The notes beneath the pieces are model-generated. The model had not been told where the DNA came from. It saw only the letters and a program-made list of their open reading frames with translations, and made no database searches. This document shows, one piece after another, positions 42,140 to 49,935 of a stretch of 64,000 nucleotides of DNA. The DNA lies in assembly GCA_963806015.1 (NCBI GenBank), contig CAWDWM010000010.1, positions 372,001-436,000 of the forward strand, written 5' to 3'. Source of the stretch: JAOPZW01 sp963806015 (GTDB taxonomy: Bacteria > Actinomycetota > Thermoleophilia > Solirubrobacterales > Solirubrobacteraceae). The number at the start of each line of letters is the position of its first letter. The stretch's first letter is position 1. The position numbers and the translations under genes were made by a program.

Positions 42140-42601
42140 CTAGTAGGACCCGGTCCGCGCGGTTCCCTTGGCGGCGACGACGTACCACTTGGCGCCGAAC
42201 GCGTCGAGGCCCTCGCCCTTGGTGGCGCCGCGCTTGCCGGCGTCGCCGGCGAACGTGTAGAGCGGGTGCTTGTTGTAGGTCACCTGGGTCGTGCCGTCCG
42301 AGCGCTTGATCGTCCCGAGCAGCGAGGCCTTGGCGGCCGCGCCGGCCTTCGGGGCGCCCTTGGTCAGCAGCGGCGGCCAGTTCGCGGCGCAGGCGCCCGA
42401 GCAGGCGCTCCTGCCGCGCTTGTCCTTCTCGAAGAGGTACAGCGTGTGGGACTTGCCGTCGACGAGGATCCGGCCCAGCGAGCTGGTCCCGGTCTTCACG
42501 GTGGCGGGCGTGCCGGTCGCCGACGAGGCGATCGCGGTGAGGCCCATGAGCGCTGCGGCGGTGAGCGCGAGGACGGCGAGTACGGCGATGGGGCGTCTCA
42601 T
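42140..42601 (-). CDS. Secreted COG4315-type repeat protein (Y-x-F/W/Y-x-x-D motif)
   Basis: A 153-residue exported protein: a signal sequence (IAVLAVLALTAAALMGLTAI, residues about 4-23), then LVDGKSHTLYLFEKDKRG, ACSGACAANWPPLLTKG and NKHPLYTFAGDAGKRGATKG. These are the two tandem repeats of the secreted DUF/COG4315 family found in actinobacteria; function unknown. AGGAAGG lies upstream of the ATG at 42601. Confidence 0.87.
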   Translation of the reverse strand: MRRPIAVLAVLALTAAALMGLTAIASSATGTPATVKTGTSSLGRILVDGKSHTLYLFEKDKRGRSACSGACAANWPPLLTKGAPKAGAAAKASLLGTIKRSDGTTQVTYNKHPLYTFAGDAGKRGATKGEGLDAFGAKWYVVAAKGTARTGSY

Positions 42602-42710
42602 GTGGGTCCTTCCTGACGGGGGGCGGACCGCGGAGTGGGGGCGGTCCGTGCTTGTGCGATCAACGACGCCCGCGGACCCGCCGGCGTTCCGCACCAGCAC
42701 TGTGGCGTTT

Positions 42711-42723
42711 GTCACTGAGTGAC
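42711..42723. promoter_or_regulatory. Palindrome GTCACTGAGTGAC
   Basis: A 6+1+6 bp perfect palindrome 110 bp upstream of the COG4315-type gene and 104 bp upstream of the BKACE gene. It is a possible operator for either direction. No other copy was noticed in the window. Confidence 0.35.
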
Positions 42724-42777
42724 GTGCCGGAGCGCTCGATTCGTCCGATGGTCTGATCGACGAGCGGATTCGGCGCC

Positions 42778-42819
42778 TTTACGCGTCAGGAGCTCAGTGA
42801 TAGTCTGTTCGTCAGACGA
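42778..42819 (+). promoter_or_regulatory. Promoter and GntR-type operator of the BKACE operon
   Basis: TTTACG (42778-42783) and TAGTCT (42801-42806) are spaced by 17 bp and may be the -35 and -10. The palindrome TCGTCAGACGA (42809-42819) covers the predicted transcription start and ends 7 bases before the ATG at 42827, a position suited to repression. The core fits the FadR-family consensus TNGTNNNACNA. Confidence 0.6.
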
Positions 42820-42826
42820 TCAGGGT

Positions 42827-43735
42827 ATGGCAAATCCGCTCCTCATCATCACCTGCGCGCTGACGGGCGGCATCCACGGGAAGGAGGCCAACCCGCACCT
42901 TCCCGAGCAGCCCGACGAGATCGTCGAGCAGGGCATCGCCGCGTGGCGCGCGGGTGCCGCGGTGCTGCACGTGCATGCGCGCACGCCCGACGGCGCCAAC
43001 ACCATGGACCGCGGCATCTACGCCGAGCTGCACCGGCGCCTGTGCGCCGAGACGGACGCCGTGGTCCAGCTCACGACCGGCGGATCCCCGCGGCTCGCGG
43101 TCGAGGAGCGGCTGACGACGGTGCTGCTGGCCCCGGAGATGTGCTCGCTGAACATGGGGCTGCTCAACTTCTTCATCTCCGGCGAGCAGGTCTTCTTCCC
43201 CAACCACCGCTCGGACATCGAGCGCTTCGCGCGCGAGATCAAGGCGCGCGGCGTCCGGCCCGAGCTCGAGGTCTACTCGGCGGTCATGCTCGAGGAGGCC
43301 GCGGTGCTGCTGGCGACCGGGATCCTCGAGCCGCCGTACGCGATCAACTTCGTCCTCCACACACCGACCCAGGGCGGCGCCCGCGGCACGCCGCGCAACC
43401 TGCTCGACATGTGGGAGCGCCTCGACGAGCTCGGCGTCCCGCGCTCGGCGCTGCGGGTCACCGTCTCGGCGATGGGACCCACGCAGCTCCCGATCACGAC
43501 GATGGCGTGCGCGATGGGGCTGAACGTGCGGGTCGGCATGGAGGACAACGTCTTCTACCGCCGCGGCGAGCTGCTCACCAGCAACGCCCAGCTCGTCGAG
43601 CGCACGGTGAGGCTCGCCCGTGAGCTCGACCGCCGGGCCGCGACGCCGGACGAGGCGCGCGAGCTGCTGGGACTGCGCGGCCGCCCGGCGGGGGAGCTGC
43701 CGGACGGCGCCCACGCGCTGGCCGGGACGCCATGA
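42827..43735 (+). CDS. BKACE-family beta-keto acid cleavage enzyme (DUF849)
   Basis: A 302-residue TIM-barrel enzyme of the 3-keto-5-aminohexanoate cleavage (Kce/BKACE) family. These enzymes convert a beta-keto acid plus acetyl-CoA into acetoacetate and a new CoA ester, using Zn2+. Visible signatures are IITCALTGG near the N-terminus, AAVLHVHARTPDG (zinc-binding His pair, about 44-56), ELEVYSAVMLEEA and NVRVGMEDNVFYRRG (about 237-251). It is first in a three-gene operon with a 3-hydroxyacyl-CoA-dehydrogenase-like enzyme, as in carnitine-type pathways. Substrate not identifiable by sequence alone. Confidence 0.92.
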   Translation: MANPLLIITCALTGGIHGKEANPHLPEQPDEIVEQGIAAWRAGAAVLHVHARTPDGANTMDRGIYAELHRRLCAETDAVVQLTTGGSPRLAVEERLTTVLLAPEMCSLNMGLLNFFISGEQVFFPNHRSDIERFAREIKARGVRPELEVYSAVMLEEAAVLLATGILEPPYAINFVLHTPTQGGARGTPRNLLDMWERLDELGVPRSALRVTVSAMGPTQLPITTMACAMGLNVRVGMEDNVFYRRGELLTSNAQLVERTVRLARELDRRAATPDEARELLGLRGRPAGELPDGAHALAGTP

Positions 43736-43785
43736 CCGTCCCGGGCCGCACCGCACCGGCCACGCGAACCGAGGGGGATGCGCTG

Positions 43786-44769
43786 ATGTCAGCCGCCATC
43801 GACAGCTCCAGCCTGACCGCCGTCATCGGCGCGGGCAGGATGGGTCTGGGCATCGCCGAGAGCTTCGTCATGGCCGGGCTGGAAGTCGTCTTCGCGGAGG
43901 TCACCCCCGAACGCGCGCAGAGCTCGCCCGCCCGCCTGGCCGAGCGGATGCGCGGGCACGTCGACGCGGGCCTCGTCGACGCCGCGGCCCTGAATCGCGT
44001 CGCACAGGTGCGCGCCGCCGACGACATCCCCGACGCCGTCCGCGACGCCGACCTGATCATCGAATGCGTCACGGAGGACATCGCCGTCAAGGAGGTGGTG
44101 CTGCGCGCGTGCGACGCGGCGGCCCAGCCCGGCGCCATCCTGGCCAGCAACACCTCGTCGCTGAACATCGCGGCCCTCTCGGGGTTCGTCGGGCGTCCCG
44201 AGCGCTTCCTGGGGATGCACTGGTTCAACCCGCCGGAGTGGACCCCCGGCGTCGAGGTCGTGCTGGGCCCGCACACCGATCGCGCCGTCGTCGACCGCGT
44301 CGTCGAGCTGCTGAGCATGATCGGCAAGCAGCCCTGCGTGGTCGCCGGCGGCGTGGGATTCATCGCGAACCGCCTGCAGATGGCCATGTTCTGCGAGGCC
44401 GCGCGCTGCGTGGAGGAGGGGCTGGCCTCGCCGCGCGACATCGACGAGGTCGTGCGCAGCTGCTTCGGCTTCCGGCTTCCCTTCTTCGGGCCGTTCCAGA
44501 TCGCCGACATGGCCGGGCTCGACGTCTACGAGGCCGTGGTCGAGCAGCACGAGCAGGGCCTCGGAGAGCGCTTTCGCGTGCCCGACACGCTGCGGCGCCT
44601 GGTCCGCGAGGGCCGCTGCGGCACCGCCGCGGGCGGGGGCTTCTACGACTACGAGCCCGGCGCCTCGGAGCGCCTGCTGGTCGAGCGCGACACCCTGTAC
44701 GCCTCGCTGAGCGGGCTGCTGGAGCGCCGTCCGCCGCCGTCGTTCGACGGGGGAGAGCCGGCCCCGTGA
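43786..44769 (+). CDS. 3-hydroxyacyl-CoA/beta-hydroxyacid dehydrogenase-like protein
   Basis: A 327-residue NAD-dependent dehydrogenase of the 3HCDH family. N-terminal Rossmann motif AVIGAGRMGLGIA, then ADLIIECVTEDIAVK, ASNTSSLNIAAL (catalytic Ser region), GMHWFNPPEWTPGVEVV (catalytic His in HWFNPP) and a C-terminal 3HCDH helical domain. It could oxidise a free beta-hydroxy acid, as L-carnitine dehydrogenase does, giving the beta-keto acid for the BKACE enzyme. The ATG at 43786 has GAGGGGG upstream; an ATG at 43732 overlaps the BKACE stop (ATGA) and is also possible. Confidence 0.88.
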   Translation: MSAAIDSSSLTAVIGAGRMGLGIAESFVMAGLEVVFAEVTPERAQSSPARLAERMRGHVDAGLVDAAALNRVAQVRAADDIPDAVRDADLIIECVTEDIAVKEVVLRACDAAAQPGAILASNTSSLNIAALSGFVGRPERFLGMHWFNPPEWTPGVEVVLGPHTDRAVVDRVVELLSMIGKQPCVVAGGVGFIANRLQMAMFCEAARCVEEGLASPRDIDEVVRSCFGFRLPFFGPFQIADMAGLDVYEAVVEQHEQGLGERFRVPDTLRRLVREGRCGTAAGGGFYDYEPGASERLLVERDTLYASLSGLLERRPPPSFDGGEPAP

Positions 44770-45770
44770 TCGAGGCCGGCGTCCTGGTCATCGGAACGGG
44801 CGCCGTGGGCGGAGTGACGGCGGGGCTGATGACGGGGAACGTCGCCCGAGTGGTGGCGCTCGACGCCAACCCCGAGCACGTCGAGCGCCTGCGCGGCCCC
44901 GGGCTGCGGATCGACGTCCTGGGCGAGGAGCGGGTGGTGGTCCTCGACGCCCACGCCTCGGTCGACGAGCTCACCGGGCCCTTCGACTTCGGGCTCATCA
45001 CCCTGAAGGCGCCCAACATCCCCGACGTGCTGCCCGCGCTGCAGGAGCGCGGCCTGGTCGACGTCTTCGTGTCGCTGGGGAACGGGCTCGTGCAACAGCG
45101 CGTGGCGGCGATCGTGGGCGCCGACCGCCTGATCGCGGGCACGGTCGAGTTCGGCGCCACCAACCTCGGCCCCGGCCACGTGAGCCAGACGACCCGCAAC
45201 CCGTACGTCATCGGCGAGCTGGAGGGCCCGCCCCGCGAGCGCACCGAGCGACTGCGCGACCTGCTCGCGACGGTCGCCGAGGTCCGGCTCACCGACAACA
45301 TCCGGGGCCAGATCTGGTCGAAGCTGCTCGTCAACTCAGGGCTGTCCGGGCTTGGCGTCGTCGGCGGGGTGCTGTACCGCGACGTCATCGAGGACCCGGT
45401 CGGCCGCGCCGCGCTCCTGGCGGTGTGGGGCGAGGGCTGCCGGGTGGGCGCCGCGCAGGGCCTGGAGCTCGACGAGGTGCTCGGGATCGAGCCCGCCGCG
45501 CTGCTGGCCGACGACGCGCGGGAGGTGGACGAGGCGCTGCGGACCGTCGCCCGGCTCGCCGGGGCGACCAAGGCCTCGATGCTCCAGGACGTCGAGCGCG
45601 GGCTGCGCACGGAGGTCGACGTCATCAACGGCGCCGTCGTGGAGCGGGCGCGCGAGCTGGGGCTCGAGGCCCCCGCCAACGCGCAGGTCGTCGAGCTCGT
45701 GCACGCGTACGAGCGCGGCGAGCTGAGCCCGTCACCCGAGCACTTCCGACGCGTGGCCTCCGCGGCGTGA
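44766..45770 (+). CDS. Ketopantoate-reductase-like (ApbA/PanE) oxidoreductase
   Basis: A 334-residue protein with a Rossmann motif VIGTGAVGGVTAGLM and the ApbA N-terminal pattern ITLKAPNIPDVL and VSLGNGLVQQ, GTVEFGATNLGPG, plus the C-terminal helix IWSKLLVNSGLSGLG with the catalytic Lys. In a catabolic operon it is more likely to act on another 2-keto or beta-hydroxy acid than in pantothenate synthesis. It overlaps the previous gene by GTGA. It converges on the HisD-like gene 5 bases away. Confidence 0.87.
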   Translation: MIEAGVLVIGTGAVGGVTAGLMTGNVARVVALDANPEHVERLRGPGLRIDVLGEERVVVLDAHASVDELTGPFDFGLITLKAPNIPDVLPALQERGLVDVFVSLGNGLVQQRVAAIVGADRLIAGTVEFGATNLGPGHVSQTTRNPYVIGELEGPPRERTERLRDLLATVAEVRLTDNIRGQIWSKLLVNSGLSGLGVVGGVLYRDVIEDPVGRAALLAVWGEGCRVGAAQGLELDEVLGIEPAALLADDAREVDEALRTVARLAGATKASMLQDVERGLRTEVDVINGAVVERARELGLEAPANAQVVELVHAYERGELSPSPEHFRRVASAA

Positions 45771-45775
45771 GCGGA

Positions 45776-47065
45776 TCAGGGAACGGCGCGCAGCGTGCTG
45801 AGCTGCTCGGTGCGGGCCAGCCGCAGGTCGCAGGTGCGCGCCTGGGCCTCGAGGCCCTGCAGGCGGCTGCGGCGCGCGCAGGCCTCGCCCACGATCCTGC
45901 TCGCGCGCAGATCGATGCACTCCTGGTAGGTCACGGTCTTCAGGAACTTGCCGACCCACAGCGCCCCGGTGAACCGCGCCATCCGGCCGGTCGGCAGGGT
46001 GTGGTTCGTGCCGGTGCCGGTGTCGCCGAAGGCCACGGTCGTCCCGGCGCCCAGGTGCAGGGCGCCGTAGTTGTGCAGGTGCCCGAGGTACCAGCGCGGA
46101 TCGTTGGTCAGGATCTCGACGTGCTCGAAGGCGTGGCGATCGACGATCGCGCAGGCCTCCTCGGGCGAGGCGACCACGTGGATGGCGCCGTGGCGGCGCC
46201 ACGCGGTCCGCGCCACGCCCGACAGGGGCAGCTCGCCGAGCTGACGGTCGATCTCGATGCGGACATGGTCGGCCAGCAGCTCCGACGTGGTGACGAGCAC
46301 GGCGCGCGCGTCGGAGTCGACCTCGGCCTGGGCCAGCAGGTCGGCGGCCACGATCTCGGGGTCGGCGGTCTCGTCGGCGACGATCAGGATCTCGGCGGGA
46401 CCGCCGAAGACCTCGATCCCGACGCTGCCCAGGAGCTGGCGCTGGGCCTCGACGATGTGGGGACCGCCCGAGGCGACGAGGACGTCCACGCGCGCGATCG
46501 ACTCGGTGCCGAGGGCCAGGGCGGCGAGCCCGTGGATCCCGCCGATCGCGTAGATCTCGTCGGCGCCGGCGAGCGCCATCGTCGCGACGTCGGTCGCGAC
46601 CGGACGGCCGTCGCGCGGCGGTGCGCACGCGACGATCCGTGGCACGCCCGCGACCTTCGCGGCGACGACGCTCATCTGCGCGGCGGCGACGGGCAGCCGC
46701 CGGCGGCCGGGCACGTAGGCGCCGACGGAGGCGAAGGGGATGTGCCGATGCCCGAGCCGGATGCCCGGCAGCGTCTCGATCTCCACGTCGCGCAGCGAGG
46801 CGCGCTGGGCCTCGGCGAAGCGCTCGAGCTGCGCCTGGGCGAAGCGGATGTCCTGGCGCGCGGAGGGGGTGACCTCGTCGATGCAGCGCTCGATGTCGAG
46901 CGCGCTCAGACGGAACTCGTCGGGCGCCCAGCCGTCGGCCCGCAGCGCGTAGTCGCGCACGGCCTCGTCGCCTCGCCGCCGCACCGCGTCGACGACGTGG
47001 GCCACCGTTTCGGCGATCTCGCCGCGGCGATAGTCATCGGCATCGATCGCGCATGACTTGCTCAT
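45776..47065 (-). CDS. Histidinol-dehydrogenase-family enzyme (HpsN-like), zinc His ligands replaced
   Basis: A 429-residue HisD-fold dehydrogenase. It has ASVGAYVPGRRRLP, the GADEIYAIGGIHGLAALALGT segment, FGGPAEILIVADE, the catalytic Glu-His pair in FEHVEILTN and GDTGTGTNHTLPTGR. The end ALWVGKFLKTVTYQE resembles sulfopropanediol 3-dehydrogenase HpsN rather than biosynthetic HisD. The usual QAEHGPDS is QAEVDSDA, and the C-terminal AHKN-type histidine is missing, so two of four zinc ligands are gone. It probably oxidises an alcohol, unless inactive. Divergent from LacI; starts in the operator. Confidence 0.86.
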   Translation of the reverse strand: MSKSCAIDADDYRRGEIAETVAHVVDAVRRRGDEAVRDYALRADGWAPDEFRLSALDIERCIDEVTPSARQDIRFAQAQLERFAEAQRASLRDVEIETLPGIRLGHRHIPFASVGAYVPGRRRLPVAAAQMSVVAAKVAGVPRIVACAPPRDGRPVATDVATMALAGADEIYAIGGIHGLAALALGTESIARVDVLVASGGPHIVEAQRQLLGSVGIEVFGGPAEILIVADETADPEIVAADLLAQAEVDSDARAVLVTTSELLADHVRIEIDRQLGELPLSGVARTAWRRHGAIHVVASPEEACAIVDRHAFEHVEILTNDPRWYLGHLHNYGALHLGAGTTVAFGDTGTGTNHTLPTGRMARFTGALWVGKFLKTVTYQECIDLRASRIVGEACARRSRLQGLEAQARTCDLRLARTEQLSTLRAVP

Positions 47066-47108
47066 GACTACGTAGTCATTTATAACCACGCGCACCCCGC
47101 CTCGTCAA
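47064..47108 (-). promoter_or_regulatory. HisD-like gene promoter with LacI-type operator
   Basis: On the minus strand TTGACG (47108-47103), 18 bp, TATAAA (47084-47079). The perfect 16-bp palindrome ATGACTACGTAGTCAT (47064-47079) with a central CG, as in LacI-family operators, overlaps the -10 box and the predicted start, and touches the ATG at 47065. The divergent LacI gene begins at 47109, so the palindrome is its likely site. Confidence 0.72.
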
Positions 47109-48170
47109 GTGACGATGGTCGCAATGACCTCGGAACACGCCAAGCCGTTGAGCATCACGAGCCACGACATCGCCAAGGAGGCGGGCGTCTCCCAATCGAC
47201 GGTGTCGCGCGCCCTGCGCGGCGATCCGCGGGTCGACCCCAAGACGGCCGCGCGCATCGTGCGGGTGGCCGACCGCCGCGGCTACATGCCCAACGCCACG
47301 GCGCGCAGCCTGGTCACGCGGCGCACGCGGACGATCGCGGTCGTCGTGGCCGACATCAAGAACCCGTTCTACCCCGAGCTGGTCGAGGCCCTGCACGAGG
47401 CGCTCGGGCGCTCGGGGTATCGCATGGTCCTGGTCAACGAGCGCACCGACACGCGCGGGCAGGCGGGTCTCGCCGAGCTCTATCGCGGGGGTGGCGCCGA
47501 CGGCGCGCTGTTCGTCTCGGTCACCATCGAGCGCCGCGTCGCCGCGCTCGTCTCCAAGAGCCCGGTGCCGAGCGTGCTGCTCAACCGCGACGTCGACGGG
47601 GCCGACGTCGACCGCGTGATGGCCGACAACGCCGGGGGTGCCGCCCAGGTGGCCGAGTTGCTCCACGGTCTCGGGCACCGGCGCATCGCCTTCATCGCCG
47701 GGCCGGCGAACACCTCGACGAGCCGCGATCGCGAAGCGGGCTTCAGCAAGGCGCTGGCCCAGCGCGGGGCGCCGCTGGACCCGGCGCTGCGCCGGGTGGG
47801 CGAGTTCACGCATCGCAGCGGCTATCAGTGGGCGACCGACCTCCTGGACCGGCCCGACCGCCCGACCGCCGTCTTCTGCGCCAATGACGTCGTCGCGTTC
47901 GGCGCGCTCGACGGCGCGCGCAGCCTGGGGCTCGACCTGCCCAATGCGGTCTCGATCGTCGGCTTCGACGACATCCCCATGGCGAGCTGGGGCGCCTTCA
48001 GCCTCACCACCGTGCGCCAGCCCCTGACGGATATGGCGCGCGACGCGGCGCGGATCCTGATCGACCGCGTCGAGGGCCGCGAGGAGCGCGAGCCCCAGCG
48101 CCTCGAGTTCCCCACGCATCTCGTCCAGCGCTCGACGACGGGGCCGCCCCCCGACCCTGCGCGGCCATGA
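47109..48170 (+). CDS. LacI-family transcriptional regulator
   Basis: A 353-residue LacI repressor. The HTH is TSHDIAKEAGVSQSTVSRAL (about 17-36) with hinge segment YMPNATARSL, then a periplasmic-binding-protein-like sensor (IAVVVADIKNPFYPELVEA, about 75-95; SIVGFDDIPMASW, about 285). GTG 47109, ATG 47115 and ATG 47124 are possible starts, none with a clear ribosome site. It probably represses the divergent HisD-like gene and itself through the palindrome at 47064-47079. The downstream hydrolase gene overlaps its stop by ATGA. Confidence 0.93.
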   Translation: MTMVAMTSEHAKPLSITSHDIAKEAGVSQSTVSRALRGDPRVDPKTAARIVRVADRRGYMPNATARSLVTRRTRTIAVVVADIKNPFYPELVEALHEALGRSGYRMVLVNERTDTRGQAGLAELYRGGGADGALFVSVTIERRVAALVSKSPVPSVLLNRDVDGADVDRVMADNAGGAAQVAELLHGLGHRRIAFIAGPANTSTSRDREAGFSKALAQRGAPLDPALRRVGEFTHRSGYQWATDLLDRPDRPTAVFCANDVVAFGALDGARSLGLDLPNAVSIVGFDDIPMASWGAFSLTTVRQPLTDMARDAARILIDRVEGREEREPQRLEFPTHLVQRSTTGPPPDPARP

Positions 48171-48994
48171 GGATCGGGGCGATCGACACGGCGGCCGGTC
48201 CGCGGCTCGCCGAGGTCGACGGCGACCGCGTGCGCGAACTCGACGCCGCCGGCGATCTCGCGACGCTCGCGGCCACGCGCGTCGATCCGGCCACGCTGGC
48301 GCGCGGGGATGAGCATGACGCCGGGGCGGTCACCTTCGCCGCGCCGCTGCGGCCCGGCAAGATCGTCGCCATCGGCCTCAACTACCACGAGCACGCAGTG
48401 GAGTCGGGCGTCGCGGCTCCCGAGGCGCCGCTGATCTTCGCCAAGTTCCCCTCCAGCGTGGTCGGCCCGTTCGCCGAGATCGTCGTCGACCGGCGCCTGA
48501 CCCAGAGCGTCGACTGGGAGGTGGAGCTCGGCGTGGTCATCGGCGCGCGGGCGCGCCACGTCGCGCGCGAGCGCGCGCTCGAGCACGTCTTCGGCTACAC
48601 GGTCGTCAACGACGTCAGCGCCCGCGATGCGCAGAGCGGCGACGGGCAGTGGGTGCGGGCCAAGAGCATGGACAGCTTCTGCCCGCTGGGCCCCGTGGTC
48701 GTCACCGCGGACGAGATCGGCGACCCTCAGGCGCTGCGACTGTGGACCACGGTCAACGGCGAGGTCATGCAGAACGCCTCCACCGCGGACATGATCTTCT
48801 CGGTCGCCGAGCTGATCGCCTACTGCTCGAGCAACTTCACGCTCGAGCCCGGCGACCTGCTGATCACCGGCACGCCGTGGGGCGTGGGGATCGTGCGCGA
48901 CCCGCCCGTCACGCTGCTGGCCGGAGACGTGGTCGAGACGGGGATCGACGGCATCGGCGCCCTGCGCAACGCGGTCGTCGACGCGCCGGTCTGA
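48167..48994 (+). CDS. Fumarylacetoacetate-hydrolase-family protein
   Basis: A 275-residue FAH-fold enzyme. The catalytic segment is AIGLNYHEHAVESG (about 69-82), with metal ligands in DWEVELGVVIG (about 114-124) and NDVSARDAQ, and a closing LLITGTPWGVGI. Family members hydrolyse C-C bonds of acylpyruvates or decarboxylate/isomerise keto acids. It is translationally coupled to the LacI gene. In the island it would act late, on an oxidised product. It ends 6 bases from the convergent SDR gene. Confidence 0.9.
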   Translation: MRIGAIDTAAGPRLAEVDGDRVRELDAAGDLATLAATRVDPATLARGDEHDAGAVTFAAPLRPGKIVAIGLNYHEHAVESGVAAPEAPLIFAKFPSSVVGPFAEIVVDRRLTQSVDWEVELGVVIGARARHVARERALEHVFGYTVVNDVSARDAQSGDGQWVRAKSMDSFCPLGPVVVTADEIGDPQALRLWTTVNGEVMQNASTADMIFSVAELIAYCSSNFTLEPGDLLITGTPWGVGIVRDPPVTLLAGDVVETGIDGIGALRNAVVDAPV

Positions 48995-49000
48995 GCGCCG

Positions 49001-49933
49001 TCACCCCGGGCGCTCGGGGTCGATGCCCTGCATGGCGTCCTGCAGGCTCGTCCCCGGCTGCAGCGGCGGCAGCGCGTTGTGCAGCAGCGGGACGGCGTTG
49101 GCCAGCTCGGACGGCTCGAGGCTGCGGCCGGACTCGCTGTGGTACTCGCCGTCGATCGACCAGCCGGCGACGCGCTGTATGCGGTCGCCCTGGATGTAGA
49201 ACACCTGCCCGCTGACCCAGCCGGCGGCGTCGGAGCCCAGGTAGACGACGAGCGGCGAGATGTTCTGCGGGTGGTAGGGGTCGAAGGCGCCGGGCTCCTC
49301 GGGCGCCTCGGGGAAGATCCCCTTGCCCATCCGCGTGCGCGCCTCGGGCCAGATCACGTTGGCGGTCACGCCGTACGGGCGCATTTCCATTGCCGCCACC
49401 TTGGAGAGCGAGACGATGGCGCCCTTCGAGGTGCCGTAGAGCCCGCCGCGCGGGAAGCCGAACAGCGCGATGCCCGACGTCGTGTTGACGATCCGTCCCG
49501 TGACCGCCTCGCCCCGGCCGGCGGCCTCGCGCCAGTAGGCGCACGCGTGCCGGGTCAGCGCGAAGGTGCCCTTGACGTTGATCGCCATGAGCTCGTCGTA
49601 GGTCGCCTCGTCGATGTCGCAGATCGCGTCCCAGACGAGGATCCCCGCGTTGTTGACCACGATGTCGAGCCGGCCGAAGTCGGCCACCGTGCGCTCGACG
49701 AGGGCGCCCACGGCGTCCCAGTCCTCCACGGCGCAGGTATGGGCGACCGCCGTCCCGCCGGCGTCCGCGATCTCCTGGGCCACGACCTCGGCCGGCGGCC
49801 GCGCGCCCGCGTCGCGCACGCGGTTGGAGACGACGACCGTCGCGCCCTCCGCGGCCAGCGCGTGGCAGTGCGAGCGCCCGAGCCCGGTGCCCGCGCCCGT
49901 CACGATCGCGATCTTCCCATCGAGCATGCCCAT
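49001..49933 (-). CDS. Short-chain dehydrogenase/reductase
   Basis: A 310-residue SDR with VTGAGTGLGRSHCHAL (cofactor loop), NNAGILVWDAI, and the catalytic pair in GLYGTSKGAIVSL (Y-x-x-x-K). The C-terminal extension beyond residue 250 (QGDRIQRVAGWS and after) is longer than in classic SDRs and resembles the NAD-dependent group near MFE-2-type hydroxyacyl-CoA dehydrogenases. GGGAG precedes the ATG, which lies two bases after the stop of the upstream gene. Last gene of the leftward dikinase operon. Confidence 0.9.
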   Translation of the reverse strand: MGMLDGKIAIVTGAGTGLGRSHCHALAAEGATVVVSNRVRDAGARPPAEVVAQEIADAGGTAVAHTCAVEDWDAVGALVERTVADFGRLDIVVNNAGILVWDAICDIDEATYDELMAINVKGTFALTRHACAYWREAAGRGEAVTGRIVNTTSGIALFGFPRGGLYGTSKGAIVSLSKVAAMEMRPYGVTANVIWPEARTRMGKGIFPEAPEEPGAFDPYHPQNISPLVVYLGSDAAGWVSGQVFYIQGDRIQRVAGWSIDGEYHSESGRSLEPSELANAVPLLHNALPPLQPGTSLQDAMQGIDPERPG

Positions 49934-49935
49934 GG

